Shown: positions 46,237-55,059 of the stretch, piece by piece
Position numbering within the stretch: the stretch's first letter is position 1
Layout: each line of letters starts with the position of its first letter
Source: Nocardioides sp. CER19
GTDB taxonomy: Bacteria; Actinomycetota; Actinomycetes; Propionibacteriales; Nocardioidaceae
Assembly: GCF_029846275.1 (NCBI RefSeq)
Contig: NZ_JARVWS010000001.1
Span: 372,001-436,000, forward strand
Length of the DNA: 64,000 nt
Direction of reading: 5' to 3'
Program-made: the position numbers and the translations under genes
Notes under the pieces: generated by a model
Databases searched by the model: none
What the model saw: the letters and a program-made list of their open reading frames with translations, nothing else
What the model was told of the DNA's origin: nothing

Positions 46237-47484
46237 ATGGACAGGCGTCACGGGATGCGGCTGGCGGCCGCCGTGCTCGGCGTGCTCGGCGTGCTCACCC
46301 TGGCGGCCTGCCAGGACGCCGGCAACGACCCGACCGCCGACCCCGCCGGCGACCCCACGACCGCGAGCTCGCCGGCGGCCTCGACCACCAGGCCCGCGGC
46401 CTCCGCGACGCCGACCACGCCGGTCGCCGACCCGCAGCACGCCGTCCCACCGCCCGGCCCGCGTACCGGTCCGCTCGTCCCGGCGGACCTGCTCGTGCTC
46501 TCCCAGGACACCATCCCGGACGGGGTCGTCCAGCGGATCCGCCACACCAAGGGCGTCACCGGCGTCGCCCAGATCTCGATGGCCAACCCGTCGGTCGAGG
46601 ACCGGCTGCTCAAGGTCGTCGCGGTCGACCCCGCGACCTACCGCAACTTCACCGAGGTGCGCTCCGCCGACAACCAGCAGGTGTGGGACCGGGTCGCCGG
46701 CGGCGAGGTCGCCGTCGACTGGAGCCTCCGCAAGACGCTCGCGCCTGACGCCAAGGGCTACCTCAAGCTCGGTGCCGACGCCGACGCGCCCCGCATCCAC
46801 GTGGGCGCCTGGGCGCCCCAGATCGCCGGCACGGTCGACGCGGTCGTCAACCAGAAGTGGGGCAAGGCGCTCGGCATGAAGACCGGGAACGCCCTGCTCG
46901 TGACGACGACCAACTACGCCCCCGACCGGGTGGTCGGTCCGATCCAGCAGATCGTCGGCAAGGCGGCGTCCGTGCAGCGGCTCGACGCCGTCGCCAAGTT
47001 CGGCCTCGACCCGCAGGCCGTGCAGATGCCGGTGCTCTACGGCGCCCTCGCCCAGGCGGTCGGCAACTACACCTTCTCGGTGGCGGGTGGCCGGGTGACG
47101 CCGTCCGCCGCCTGGGTGAGCTCCCACATCACCACCGAGACGGTTCCGATCCTCGGCGCGGTGACCTGCAACAAGGCGATCTTCCCGCAGCTCAAGGGGG
47201 CGCTGGCCGAGGTCGTCAGCCGCGGGCTGACGGACAAGATCCACCCCGGGGAGTACGCCGGCTGCTACTACCCGCGCTTCATCGCGGGCACCCACTCGCT
47301 CTCCAACCACGCCTTCGGGCTGGCGCTCGACCTCAACGTGCCGGGCAACCAGCGCGGGACCGTCGGGCAGATGGACCGCAGCGTCGTCGCGATCTTCGAG
47401 AAGTGGGGCTTCACCTGGGGCGGTCGCTGGCACTACACCGATCCGATGCACTTCGAGATGAACCGGATCGTCCACCCCGGCTGA
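46237..47484 (+). CDS. Lipoprotein M15 (VanY-type) D,D-carboxypeptidase-like peptidase
   Basis: 415 residues. Lipoprotein signal with lipobox LTLAAC, acylated cysteine C25, and a Thr/Ser/Pro/Ala-rich linker (residues 26-85). A beta-rich middle region precedes the M15 domain with zinc ligands H358 and D365 (SNHAFGLALDLN) and H405 (YTDPMHFEM). It would cleave D-Ala-D-Ala or similar peptides of the wall. GGGGAGG precedes the ATG. The middle 200-residue region has no clear homologue I recognise, so the fusion is unusual in composition. Confidence 0.82.
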   Translation: MDRRHGMRLAAAVLGVLGVLTLAACQDAGNDPTADPAGDPTTASSPAASTTRPAASATPTTPVADPQHAVPPPGPRTGPLVPADLLVLSQDTIPDGVVQRIRHTKGVTGVAQISMANPSVEDRLLKVVAVDPATYRNFTEVRSADNQQVWDRVAGGEVAVDWSLRKTLAPDAKGYLKLGADADAPRIHVGAWAPQIAGTVDAVVNQKWGKALGMKTGNALLVTTTNYAPDRVVGPIQQIVGKAASVQRLDAVAKFGLDPQAVQMPVLYGALAQAVGNYTFSVAGGRVTPSAAWVSSHITTETVPILGAVTCNKAIFPQLKGALAEVVSRGLTDKIHPGEYAGCYYPRFIAGTHSLSNHAFGLALDLNVPGNQRGTVGQMDRSVVAIFEKWGFTWGGRWHYTDPMHFEMNRIVHPG

Positions 47485-47522
47485 CGGCCTCGTGCTCCCA
47501 CGGTGCGGTTAGGGTTTCGACC

Positions 47523-49472
47523 GTGAGCACTCTCGACGAAGCCCGCGACGGCTACGACGTCTCGATCCGGCCGCAGGACGACCTCTTCGGGCACGTCAAC
47601 GGCACCTGGATGGAGACGGTGGAGATCCCGTCCGACCGCTCGAGCTGGGGCCCGTTCATCCAGCTCGTCGACGTCGCCGAGGAGCAGGTCCACGCGATCA
47701 TCGAGGAGCTGGCCGCCGGTGAGGCCGCCCCCGGCTCCGAGGCGCAGAAGATCGGCGACCTGTTCGCCGCCTTCATGGACACCGACGCGATCGCCGCCGC
47801 CGGGCTGACCCCGGTCCGGCCGATGCTCGACGTCGTCGGCGGCGTGCGCGACGTCCGCGACCTCGCCGCCTTCCTCGGCGAGCTCGAGCGGATCGGCGGC
47901 CGCGGCCTGTTCGGCTCCTACGTCGACTCCGACGACCGCAACTCCGACCGCTACGTCGTCAACCTGCTCCAGGGCGGCCTCGGCCTGCCGGACGAGTCCT
48001 ACTACCGCGAGGACAAGTTCGCGGAGGTCCGCGACAAGTACGTCGCCTACATGGAGCGGCTGCTCGCGCTCGCCGACATCCCCGAGGCCGCCGACAAGGC
48101 CCGCACGGTCCTGGCGATCGACACCGCCCTGGCCGGTGGCCACTGGGAGCGCTCGGAGACGCGCAACGTCCAGAAGACCTACAACCTCAAGACGTTCGAG
48201 GAGATCGTCGCGCTGACGCCGTCCTTCGACTGGGACGCCTACGTCAAGAACGTCTCGGCCGGCCAGATCCCCGCCGCGGACCTCCTCTTCGAGGCCACGG
48301 TCCGCCAGCCGTCGTACTTCGAGCACCTCGAGACGGTGCTCACCAGCACCCCGATCGAGGACTGGCGCGCCTGGCTGACATTCCACGTGCTGCGGCTGGC
48401 CGCGCCCTACCTGCCCGACGAGTTCGTCGAGACCAACTTCGACTTCTACGGCCGCACCCTCAACGGCACGCCGGAGCTGCGGGCGCGCTGGAAGCGCGGC
48501 GTGGCGCTCGTGGAGGGCTCGCTCGGCGAGGCCGTCGGCCGCGAGTACGTCGCCCGCCACTTCCCGCCCTCGTCGAAGGCGCAGATGGACGAGCTGGTCG
48601 CCAACCTGCTCGCGGCGTACCGCGTCTCCATCGCCAAGCTCGACTGGATGACGGAGGAGACCAAGCAGCGGGCGTTCGAGAAGCTCGACACCTTCCGGCC
48701 CAAGATCGCCTACCCGGACAAGTTCCGCGACTACTCGGCGCTCCAGATCGTGCCGGGCGACCTGCTCGCCAACGTCTTCGCGAGCTCCGCGTTCGAGACC
48801 GACCGCCAGCTCGGCAAGATCGGCTCGCCGGTCGACCGCGACGAGTGGTTCATGCTGCCGCAGACCGTCAACGCCTACTACAACCCCGGCACCAACGAGA
48901 TCTGCTTCCCCGCCGGCATCCTGCAGAAGCCGTTCTTCAACCCCGACGGCCGGCTCGCCGAGAACTACGGCGGCATCGGCGCCGTCATCGGCCACGAGAT
49001 CGGGCACGGGTTCGACGACCAGGGCGCCCAGTTCGACGGTCTCGGCAACCTCAACGACTGGTGGACCGCCGACGACAAGGCCGCGTTCGAGCTGCGTACG
49101 AAGGCCCTCATCGAGCAGTACGACGGCTACGAGCCGCGCGACCTGCCCGGCGAGCGCGTCAACGGGGCGCTCACCGTCGGCGAGAACGTCGGCGACCTGG
49201 GCGGCTTGACGATCGCCCACACGGCGTTCCTCATCGCCCAGCCGGACGCCACGGTCGAGGAGCGACGCGCCCTGTTCAGCAACTGGGCGTTCTGCTGGCG
49301 CACCAAGCGCCGCAAGGAGCAGGCGCAGCAGTTCCTCGCCATCGACCCGCACAGCCCGCCGGAGTTCCGCGCCAACATCGTGCGCAACCTCGACGAGTTC
49401 CACGAGGTCTTCGGCACCGAGCCGGGCGACGGGCTCTGGCTGGACCCCGAGGCGCGGGTCCGTATCTGGTGA
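47523..49472 (+). CDS. M13 family metallopeptidase (PepO/neprilysin type)
   Basis: 649 residues, GTG start. The HExxH zinc motif H491-E-I-G-H495 is followed by E554 in LTVGENVGDLGGLTIA, the third ligand, and by the C-terminal QAQQFLAIDPHSPPEFRANIVRN typical of M13. The N-terminal part (PQDDLFGHVNGTWMETVEIPSDR) matches neprilysin-like bacterial peptidases. No signal peptide, so cytoplasmic. Substrates are short peptides. It starts 38 bp after the M15 gene. Confidence 0.92.
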   Translation: MSTLDEARDGYDVSIRPQDDLFGHVNGTWMETVEIPSDRSSWGPFIQLVDVAEEQVHAIIEELAAGEAAPGSEAQKIGDLFAAFMDTDAIAAAGLTPVRPMLDVVGGVRDVRDLAAFLGELERIGGRGLFGSYVDSDDRNSDRYVVNLLQGGLGLPDESYYREDKFAEVRDKYVAYMERLLALADIPEAADKARTVLAIDTALAGGHWERSETRNVQKTYNLKTFEEIVALTPSFDWDAYVKNVSAGQIPAADLLFEATVRQPSYFEHLETVLTSTPIEDWRAWLTFHVLRLAAPYLPDEFVETNFDFYGRTLNGTPELRARWKRGVALVEGSLGEAVGREYVARHFPPSSKAQMDELVANLLAAYRVSIAKLDWMTEETKQRAFEKLDTFRPKIAYPDKFRDYSALQIVPGDLLANVFASSAFETDRQLGKIGSPVDRDEWFMLPQTVNAYYNPGTNEICFPAGILQKPFFNPDGRLAENYGGIGAVIGHEIGHGFDDQGAQFDGLGNLNDWWTADDKAAFELRTKALIEQYDGYEPRDLPGERVNGALTVGENVGDLGGLTIAHTAFLIAQPDATVEERRALFSNWAFCWRTKRRKEQAQQFLAIDPHSPPEFRANIVRNLDEFHEVFGTEPGDGLWLDPEARVRIW

Positions 49473-49480
49473 TCACCGCC

Positions 49481-49649
49481 CCCGGGCTGAGCCTGCGAAG
49501 CCCGGGAGAAGGCGGGGAGGTCGAGGAGCGTCGACGCACCCGAGCGCAGCGAGGGGGCGTGACGCGTCTCGAAACCAGCGCGCTTCCGGAGTACCCGGTT
49601 GACCGGGTACTCCGGAACTCCGCGGGCTCCATGACACCCCGGGAGTTCC
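49481..49649. repeat. Group of hairpins in the gap after the M13 peptidase
   Basis: CCCGGGCT (49481-49488)/AGCCCGGG (49499-49506) lies 8 bp after the stop and looks like a terminator. TTCCGGAGTACCCGGT (49584-49599) is perfectly complementary to ACCGGGTACTCCGGAA (49602-49617), a 16-bp stem with a 2-nt loop. The same right arm's GGAACTCC (49614-49621) can instead pair with GGAGTTCC (49642-49649), so the two structures are mutually exclusive. The gap 49473-49757 holds no gene. Confidence 0.65.
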
Positions 49650-49757
49650 GTCCTTCCCTGGGTGCGGTGACCACTGTGACCGGTGGGTTCCAGGGACGCC
49701 GAGCGTCTGTGGATGGCAGCCGCCGCGCTGTCGGGCGCGGCTGGTAGACAGGTCGCC

Positions 49758-51839
49758 ATGCCCGTCACCACCCTCCGCGACCGCGCCGAGGAGCACCTGC
49801 GTGCCCTCGTCGGACGTCCCGACGCCGAGCTCCGGGAGGACCAGTGGTCGGCGATCGCGGCCCTGGTCGAGGACAAGCGGCGCGCGCTCGTCGTCCAGAA
49901 GACCGGTTGGGGCAAGTCGGCCGTCTACTTCGTCGCCACGCTGCTGCTGCGCGAGGCCGGCTCCGGGCCGACCGTGATCGTCAGCCCCCTGCTCGCGCTG
50001 ATGCGCAACCAGATCGCCGCCGCCGAGCGCGCCGGCATCCGCGCCGCCACCATCAACTCGACCAACATCGAGGATTGGACCGCCATCGAGGAGTCGATCC
50101 ACGCCGGCTCAGTCGACGTACTGCTGGTCAGCCCCGAGCGGCTCAACAACCCCGGCTTCCGCGACGCGGTGCTGCCCCGGCTGGCCGCCGAGTGCGGGCT
50201 TCTCGTGGTCGACGAGGCGCACTGCATCTCCGACTGGGGTCACGACTTCCGCCCCGACTACCGCCGGATCCGGACGCTCCTCGGTGACCTGCCCGACGGC
50301 ATCCCGGTGCTCGCCACGACCGCCACCGCCAACGCGCGGGTGACGGCCGACGTCGCGGAACAGCTCGGGCGCGACGTCCTGGTCCTCCGGGGATCGCTGG
50401 ACCGGGAGACGCTGCAGCTGGGCGTCGTACGCCTCAGGACGGCGGAGCAGCGGCTCGCCTGGCTCGCCGACCACCTGGCGGAGCAGCCGGGGTCGGGCAT
50501 CGTCTACTGCCTGACGGTGGCGGCCACCCAGGAGGTCGCCGACTACCTGCGCTCGCGGGGGCACGACGTGGCGGCCTACTCCGGTCGGACCGACACCGCC
50601 GAGCGGCAGGCGCTCGAGGAGGACCTCGCGTCCGGGCGGATCAAGGCGCTGGTCGCGACCAGCGCGCTCGGCATGGGCTTCGACGCGCCGCTCGGCTTCG
50701 TGGTCAACCTGGGCGCACCGTCGTCGCCCGTGTCCTACTACCAGCAGATCGGTCGTGCCGGCCGCGGCATCACGGGGCCGGCGTCCGTCGTGCTGTTGCC
50801 CGGCCTGGAGGACCGCGACATCTGGGCCTACTTCGCATCGCTCGCCTTCCCGCGCGAGGAGCTGGTCCGCCGCACGCTGGGCTCGCTCCAGGAGGCCGGA
50901 CGGCCACTGAGCACGCAGGCGCTCGAGACGTACGTCGAGCTCAACCGCACCCGCCTCGAGACCATGCTCAAGGTGCTCGACGTCGACGGCGCCGTCCGCC
51001 GCGTGCAGGGTGGGTGGACGGCGACCGGCGAGGAGTGGGTCTACGACACCGAGCGCTACGCCCGGGTCGCCGAGGCCCGCGAGCGGGAGCAGCGGGCGAT
51101 GCTCGCCTACCTCGACTCCACCGAGTGCCGGATGCGCTACCTGCGCGAGCAGCTCGACGACCCCGAGGCGGCCGACTGCGGCCGCTGCGACAACTGCGGC
51201 GGGCTCACGCTCGGGACCTCGGTGTCGGAGGAGTCGCTCGCCACGGCCGGTGAGCGCCTGCAGCGCCCCGGCGTCGTCATCGAGCCGAAGAAGATGTGGC
51301 CGACCGGGCTCGACCGGCTCGGGATCGCCCTCAAGGGCAAGATCTCCGGCGGGCCGGAGGAGGGCCGTGCGGTCGCCCGGCTGACCGACCTCGGCCACGG
51401 GCAGGCGCTGCGCGAGCTGTTCCGACCCGAGACGCCCGACGGGCCGGTCCCCGTTCCGCTCGTCAAGGCGGTCATCGAGGTGCTCGGCGAGTGGCGGCCC
51501 CAGATCGACGCGATCGTCCACGTCGACTCGGCGCGGCGCCCGACACTGGTCGCCGACCTCGCCGCCGGGCTCTCCCGCTACCTGCACCTGCCCGTCGTCG
51601 GCACCTACGCGATCGTCGACGAGACCGTCGAGCCCGACCGCGGTGCGGTCAACTCAGCCCAGCGCGTCGCCGCCGTGGGTCGTCGCTTCTCCCTGCAGGC
51701 CGACCTCCCGCCCGGCGCTCGCGTGCTCCTCGTCGACGACCTCGTCGGCACCGGCTGGACGCTCACGCTGGCCGCGAAGGCGCTGCGCGAAGCGGGCGCC
51801 GAGGCCGTCCTCCCGCTCACGCTGGCCGTCTCCGGCTGA
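49758..51839 (+). CDS. RecQ-family DNA helicase fused to a phosphoribosyltransferase-like domain
   Basis: 693 residues. Residues about 20-430 are the helicase core: motif I QKTGWGKSAVYF, motif II VVDEAHCISDWGHDFRPDY, motif VI QIGRAGRG. A cysteine cluster CRMRYLREQ...CGRCDNC near residues 460-480 matches the RecQ zinc site. The C-terminus (about residues 560-693) contains a PRPP-binding-like motif RVLLVDDLVGTGWTLTLAAKAL near residue 660, so a ComF/PRTase-like domain is fused on. It unwinds DNA 3'-5'; the role of the PRTase part is unknown. HRDC domain is not visible. Confidence 0.9.
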   Translation: MPVTTLRDRAEEHLRALVGRPDAELREDQWSAIAALVEDKRRALVVQKTGWGKSAVYFVATLLLREAGSGPTVIVSPLLALMRNQIAAAERAGIRAATINSTNIEDWTAIEESIHAGSVDVLLVSPERLNNPGFRDAVLPRLAAECGLLVVDEAHCISDWGHDFRPDYRRIRTLLGDLPDGIPVLATTATANARVTADVAEQLGRDVLVLRGSLDRETLQLGVVRLRTAEQRLAWLADHLAEQPGSGIVYCLTVAATQEVADYLRSRGHDVAAYSGRTDTAERQALEEDLASGRIKALVATSALGMGFDAPLGFVVNLGAPSSPVSYYQQIGRAGRGITGPASVVLLPGLEDRDIWAYFASLAFPREELVRRTLGSLQEAGRPLSTQALETYVELNRTRLETMLKVLDVDGAVRRVQGGWTATGEEWVYDTERYARVAEAREREQRAMLAYLDSTECRMRYLREQLDDPEAADCGRCDNCGGLTLGTSVSEESLATAGERLQRPGVVIEPKKMWPTGLDRLGIALKGKISGGPEEGRAVARLTDLGHGQALRELFRPETPDGPVPVPLVKAVIEVLGEWRPQIDAIVHVDSARRPTLVADLAAGLSRYLHLPVVGTYAIVDETVEPDRGAVNSAQRVAAVGRRFSLQADLPPGARVLLVDDLVGTGWTLTLAAKALREAGAEAVLPLTLAVSG

Positions 51840-52170
51840 TCGGACGCCCGGCGGGGGCGCGCAAGGTCCTGCGCGGTGGTTGCCTTTCTCGACCGTCACG
51901 ATGCCCGCTTGCGCGGCGCCCACCGCACGGATGTCCGCAACGCGCTCGGCGCGAGTCTTCGGCAATACGGTGCTCGGCGAGTCGGTCATGTCACGACGAT
52001 CGCGCCCCGGCGCGGACCGCCGCCTCCGAGGTCGACGAGGCCTGTGGACAGCGATGCACCTGCGGCGTCGGTGGACCACGAGCGGCCCGGCGTACGCCCG
52101 ACCCCCCCAGAAACGTCCTGCGCCCCGGCTGCCGGAGCAGCCAGGGCGCAGGACGCGGTGGACGAAGGTG
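51840..52170. other. 331-bp gap with no convincing gene
   Basis: Between the RecQ fusion and the convergent exporter. Short open frames exist on both strands (for example 51876-52244 on + and one starting at 51989 on -), but none has a good Shine-Dalgarno, a recognisable domain or steady codon use, and GC is slightly lower than in neighbouring genes. The only clear structure is the terminator at 52115-52154. It may hold a decayed gene. Confidence 0.5.
52115..52154. terminator. Strong bidirectional hairpin terminator
   Basis: GTCCTGCGCCC (52115-52125) pairs with GGGCGCAGGAC (52144-52154), with one C/A mismatch, then GGCTGC (52127-52132) pairs with GCAGCC (52137-52142) around a CGGA loop: 17 pairs in total. 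It lies between the convergent ends of the RecQ fusion and the exporter gene. No U-tract. Confidence 0.75.
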
Positions 52171-53763
52171 TCAGTGCGACATCATCGCGGCCGGGTCGAC
52201 CGGCTTCTCGGCCTTGGTGCGGGGCAGGAAGAGCGCGGGGATGATGCAGCAGCCGACGAGGATCGCCGCGATCCCGTAGACGTTCGCGAACGCGTCGCCC
52301 ATGTCGTCGAGCGCGGTCGTGAACAGGTGCGGCAGCCCGCTCGGGTCGAGGCCGAGCTTGGAAGCGGCCTCGGCCAGGATGTTCGGGTCCTTCGACCCGT
52401 TGGTCTCGTGGTTGAGCGCCGTCACCGAGGTGATCGCGTCGCTGCGGTTGAAGTACGTCGTCAGCAGCACCGAGAACAGCGCGGTACCGGCGGACGCCGC
52501 CACCTGTTGGGTGATGTTCATCAGCGTCGAGCCGCGCGCGATGTTGTGGTCGCTGAGCGTCGCTAGGGCAGCCGAGAAGACCGGCATCATCGTGGCGCCC
52601 ATGCCGAAGCCCATGACGACGAAGGCGATGAGGAAGTACCCGTAGGACGTGTCGGCGCCGGTGAACGCCAGCATCCCCATGCCGGCGGTGTCGAGGACGA
52701 GGCCGGTGAGGACGACCTTGCCGGGGCCCATCTTGTCGGCGAGCATGCCGGCGATCGGCATGGTGACCATGGCGCCGAAGCCCTGCGGGGCGATCGCCCA
52801 GCCCGACTTCACGGGCGAGTAGCCGCGCACCTCCTGGAAGTAGAGGGTGAACAGCAGCGAGGCACCGAAGAACGCCATCGCGAACAGCGCCATCGTGATG
52901 ACGGCGACGGTCATGTGTCGATCGGCGAACAGCCGCAGCTCGACCAGCGGGTGGATGTTGTGCTTCCGCAGCGCCCACGGGACGAAGGCCGCGACGAGCA
53001 CGATGCCGAGGAGGGTGGTGCTGACGACCTCGGTGGTCCAGATCGTGCCGTGGTCCTGCTTGGCGCCCGGGATCGAGGAGATGCCGTAGAGAAGCAGGGC
53101 GAGGCCCGGGGACAGCAGCAGCATGCCGACGAAGTCGAAGCTCTCCGAGGGGGAGACGTTGTCCTTCGGGAGGGCGAGGTAGGCGTAGACGAGCGCCGCG
53201 ACGCCGATCGGCAGGTTGATGAGGAAGATCCAGTGCCAGGACGCGGCGTCGATCAGCCAGCCACCGAGGATCGGGCCGAAGATCGGGCCGAGCAGCATCG
53301 GGATGCCGAGCACCGCCATCACGCGGCCGACGCGGTCGGGGCCCGCGGCGCGGGTCATGATGGTCATGCCCAGCGGCATCAGCATGCCGCCGCCGAGGCC
53401 CTGGAGGACGCGGTAGGTCACCAGCAGCTCGAGCGAGCCGGCCGTGGCGCAGAGCACCGAGCCGGCGGTGAACAGGGCGAGGGCCAGCATGTAGAGCCGC
53501 TTGGTCCCGAACCGGTCGGCGGCCCAGCCGGTCAGCGGGATGACGGTCGCGAGCGCGAGGGTGTAGCCGGTCATCGTCCACGCGACCTGGGCGGTCGTCG
53601 CGTCGAACTCGGTCTGGAAGGTCCGCAGCGCGACGGAGACGACGGTGATGTCCAGGATGGACATGATGGCGCCGAGCACGACGACGCCTGCGATGATGAG
53701 GACTCCCTTGTCGAGCTTGTCGCTCGATTGCGCGGGCGGGTCCTGGGTCAGATCTGCGGTCAC
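52171..53763 (-). CDS. MFS drug exporter, DHA2 (EmrB/QacA) family
   Basis: 530 residues, GTG start, with about 14 membrane segments. DHA2 features are LDITVVSVALRTFQTEF near residue 40, the motif-A-like GWAADRFGTKRLYMLAL, motif C LGPIFGPILGGWLI near residue 165, and a long C-terminal tail. Proton-driven multidrug export is inferred from the family. It is divergent from the HAD hydrolase gene. The start was set at the GTG at 53763 because the upstream in-frame sequence lacks a membrane segment and crosses the promoter. A weak dyad TCGTT/AACGA lies at 53802-53817. Confidence 0.9.
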   Translation of the reverse strand: MTADLTQDPPAQSSDKLDKGVLIIAGVVVLGAIMSILDITVVSVALRTFQTEFDATTAQVAWTMTGYTLALATVIPLTGWAADRFGTKRLYMLALALFTAGSVLCATAGSLELLVTYRVLQGLGGGMLMPLGMTIMTRAAGPDRVGRVMAVLGIPMLLGPIFGPILGGWLIDAASWHWIFLINLPIGVAALVYAYLALPKDNVSPSESFDFVGMLLLSPGLALLLYGISSIPGAKQDHGTIWTTEVVSTTLLGIVLVAAFVPWALRKHNIHPLVELRLFADRHMTVAVITMALFAMAFFGASLLFTLYFQEVRGYSPVKSGWAIAPQGFGAMVTMPIAGMLADKMGPGKVVLTGLVLDTAGMGMLAFTGADTSYGYFLIAFVVMGFGMGATMMPVFSAALATLSDHNIARGSTLMNITQQVAASAGTALFSVLLTTYFNRSDAITSVTALNHETNGSKDPNILAEAASKLGLDPSGLPHLFTTALDDMGDAFANVYGIAAILVGCCIIPALFLPRTKAEKPVDPAAMMSH

Positions 53764-53872
53764 TTGCAAAACCCTAGGATGCGGCGCCGACACTGCCCAA
53801 TTCGTTTTCGTGAACGATCCGTGAGCACTGGCATGATCTGCGCGCGTGACACCTCCCGCGGAAGGCGCCTCG

Positions 53873-54535
53873 ATGCCGGCACTGGTGATCTTCGACTGCG
53901 ACGGCGTTCTGGTCGACAGCGAGCGGATCGCGTTGCGTCTCAACGTCGAGATCGGGCCCGAGCTCGGTTGGGCGATCACGCCCGATGAGGTGATGCACCA
54001 CTTCGTCGGCCGCTCCAGCGCCTCGATCCGCGCCGTGATCTCCGAGCGCCTCGACGCCGCGGCGGCAGCGCGCTGGGACGAGCGCTTCATCGAGCGTCAT
54101 CGCGCCGCCGTCGACAGCGACCTGGAGGCGGTCGCCGGGATCCACGAGGCACTGAGCCGGATCACGGTGCCCACCTGCGTCGCCTCCAGCGGCAGCCACG
54201 AGAAGATGCGCCACACGCTCGGACGCACCGGCCTCTACGAGCACTTCGAGGGCCGCATCTTCAGCGCGACCGAGGTGCGCGACGGCAAGCCGGCGCCCGA
54301 CCTGTTCCTGCACGCCGCCGCCCGCATGGGCGTCGACCCGAGTCGGTGCGTCGTCGTCGAGGACAGCCGGTACGGCGTCCAGGCGGCTCGGGCGGCCGGG
54401 ATGCAGGCGCTCGGCTACTGCGGCGGACTCACCCCGCGGGAGTGGCTCGAGGGGCCGGACACCCGTGTCTTCGACGACATGAGCGACCTGCCGGCGCTGC
54501 TCGCCGCGACGCCGGTGACGTCTCCGACTAGTTGA
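53873..54535 (+). CDS. HAD superfamily hydrolase (beta-phosphoglucomutase-like)
   Basis: 220 residues. The nucleophile motif is IFDCDGVLVDSE (D8 and D10), motif II is CVASSGS, motif III is K in VRDGKPAPD and motif IV CVVVEDSRYGVQAARAAG. A cap domain (about residues 15-85) places it near beta-phosphoglucomutase/phosphoglycolate phosphatase-like proteins. The ATG at 53873 with GAAGG upstream is preferred over a GTG at 53846. Substrate unknown. Overlaps the convergent peroxidase gene by 8 bp. Confidence 0.88.
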   Translation: MPALVIFDCDGVLVDSERIALRLNVEIGPELGWAITPDEVMHHFVGRSSASIRAVISERLDAAAAARWDERFIERHRAAVDSDLEAVAGIHEALSRITVPTCVASSGSHEKMRHTLGRTGLYEHFEGRIFSATEVRDGKPAPDLFLHAAARMGVDPSRCVVVEDSRYGVQAARAAGMQALGYCGGLTPREWLEGPDTRVFDDMSDLPALLAATPVTSPTS

Positions 54536-55010
54536 GCGCCGCCTTGATCGCGGCCACGACCCGCTCGTCCTCGGGCTCGACCTGCGGCGAGAACCGCGCG
54601 ATCACCTGGCCGTCGCCGGACACCAGGAACTTCTCGAAGTTCCACTGGATGTCGCCGTCGGTCCCCTTCTCGTCGGCCGTCTGCGTCAGGGTCGTGTAGA
54701 TCTCGTGCCGACCCTCGCCGTTGACCTCGATCTTCTCCGTGAGCGGGAACGTGACGCCGTACGTCGCCGAGCAGAACTCGGCGATCTCCTCGGCCGTGCC
54801 GGGCTCCTGGCCGAGGAACTGGTTGCACGGGAAGCCGACGACCGCCAGGCCGTCGTAGCTCTCCGCGAGCCGCTCCAAACCGGCGTACTGCGGCGTGAGG
54901 CCGCACCTGCTCGCCACGTTGACCAGGAGGGCGGGCCGACCGCCGGTGAGCTCGCCCAGGGTCGTGGGCGTGCCGTCGAGGCGGCCGATGGAGGAGTCGA
55001 GGATGCTCAT
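54528..55010 (-). CDS. Glutathione peroxidase family protein (Cys type)
   Basis: 160 residues. The peroxidatic cysteine is C36 in VNVASRCGLTPQ, with the GFPCNQFLGQEPG (Q68) and WNFEKFLVSGDG (W-N) tetrad segments, so a Cys-type enzyme. In actinobacteria such enzymes are usually reduced by thioredoxin, since glutathione is absent. It protects against hydroperoxides in the cytoplasm. It begins 49 bp from the divergent SNF2-type helicase start. Confidence 0.93.
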   Translation of the reverse strand: MSILDSSIGRLDGTPTTLGELTGGRPALLVNVASRCGLTPQYAGLERLAESYDGLAVVGFPCNQFLGQEPGTAEEIAEFCSATYGVTFPLTEKIEVNGEGRHEIYTTLTQTADEKGTDGDIQWNFEKFLVSGDGQVIARFSPQVEPEDERVVAAIKAALN

Positions 55011-55059
55011 GCACCCGAGAGTAGCCGGGCTGTCGGGAGGGGCAGGTAGCGTCCGGCGG

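Noticed and set aside
51876..52244. Small open frames on both strands between the RecQ fusion and the exporter
   Set aside because: No Shine-Dalgarno, no recognisable motifs, and both run into neighbouring genes or the terminator.
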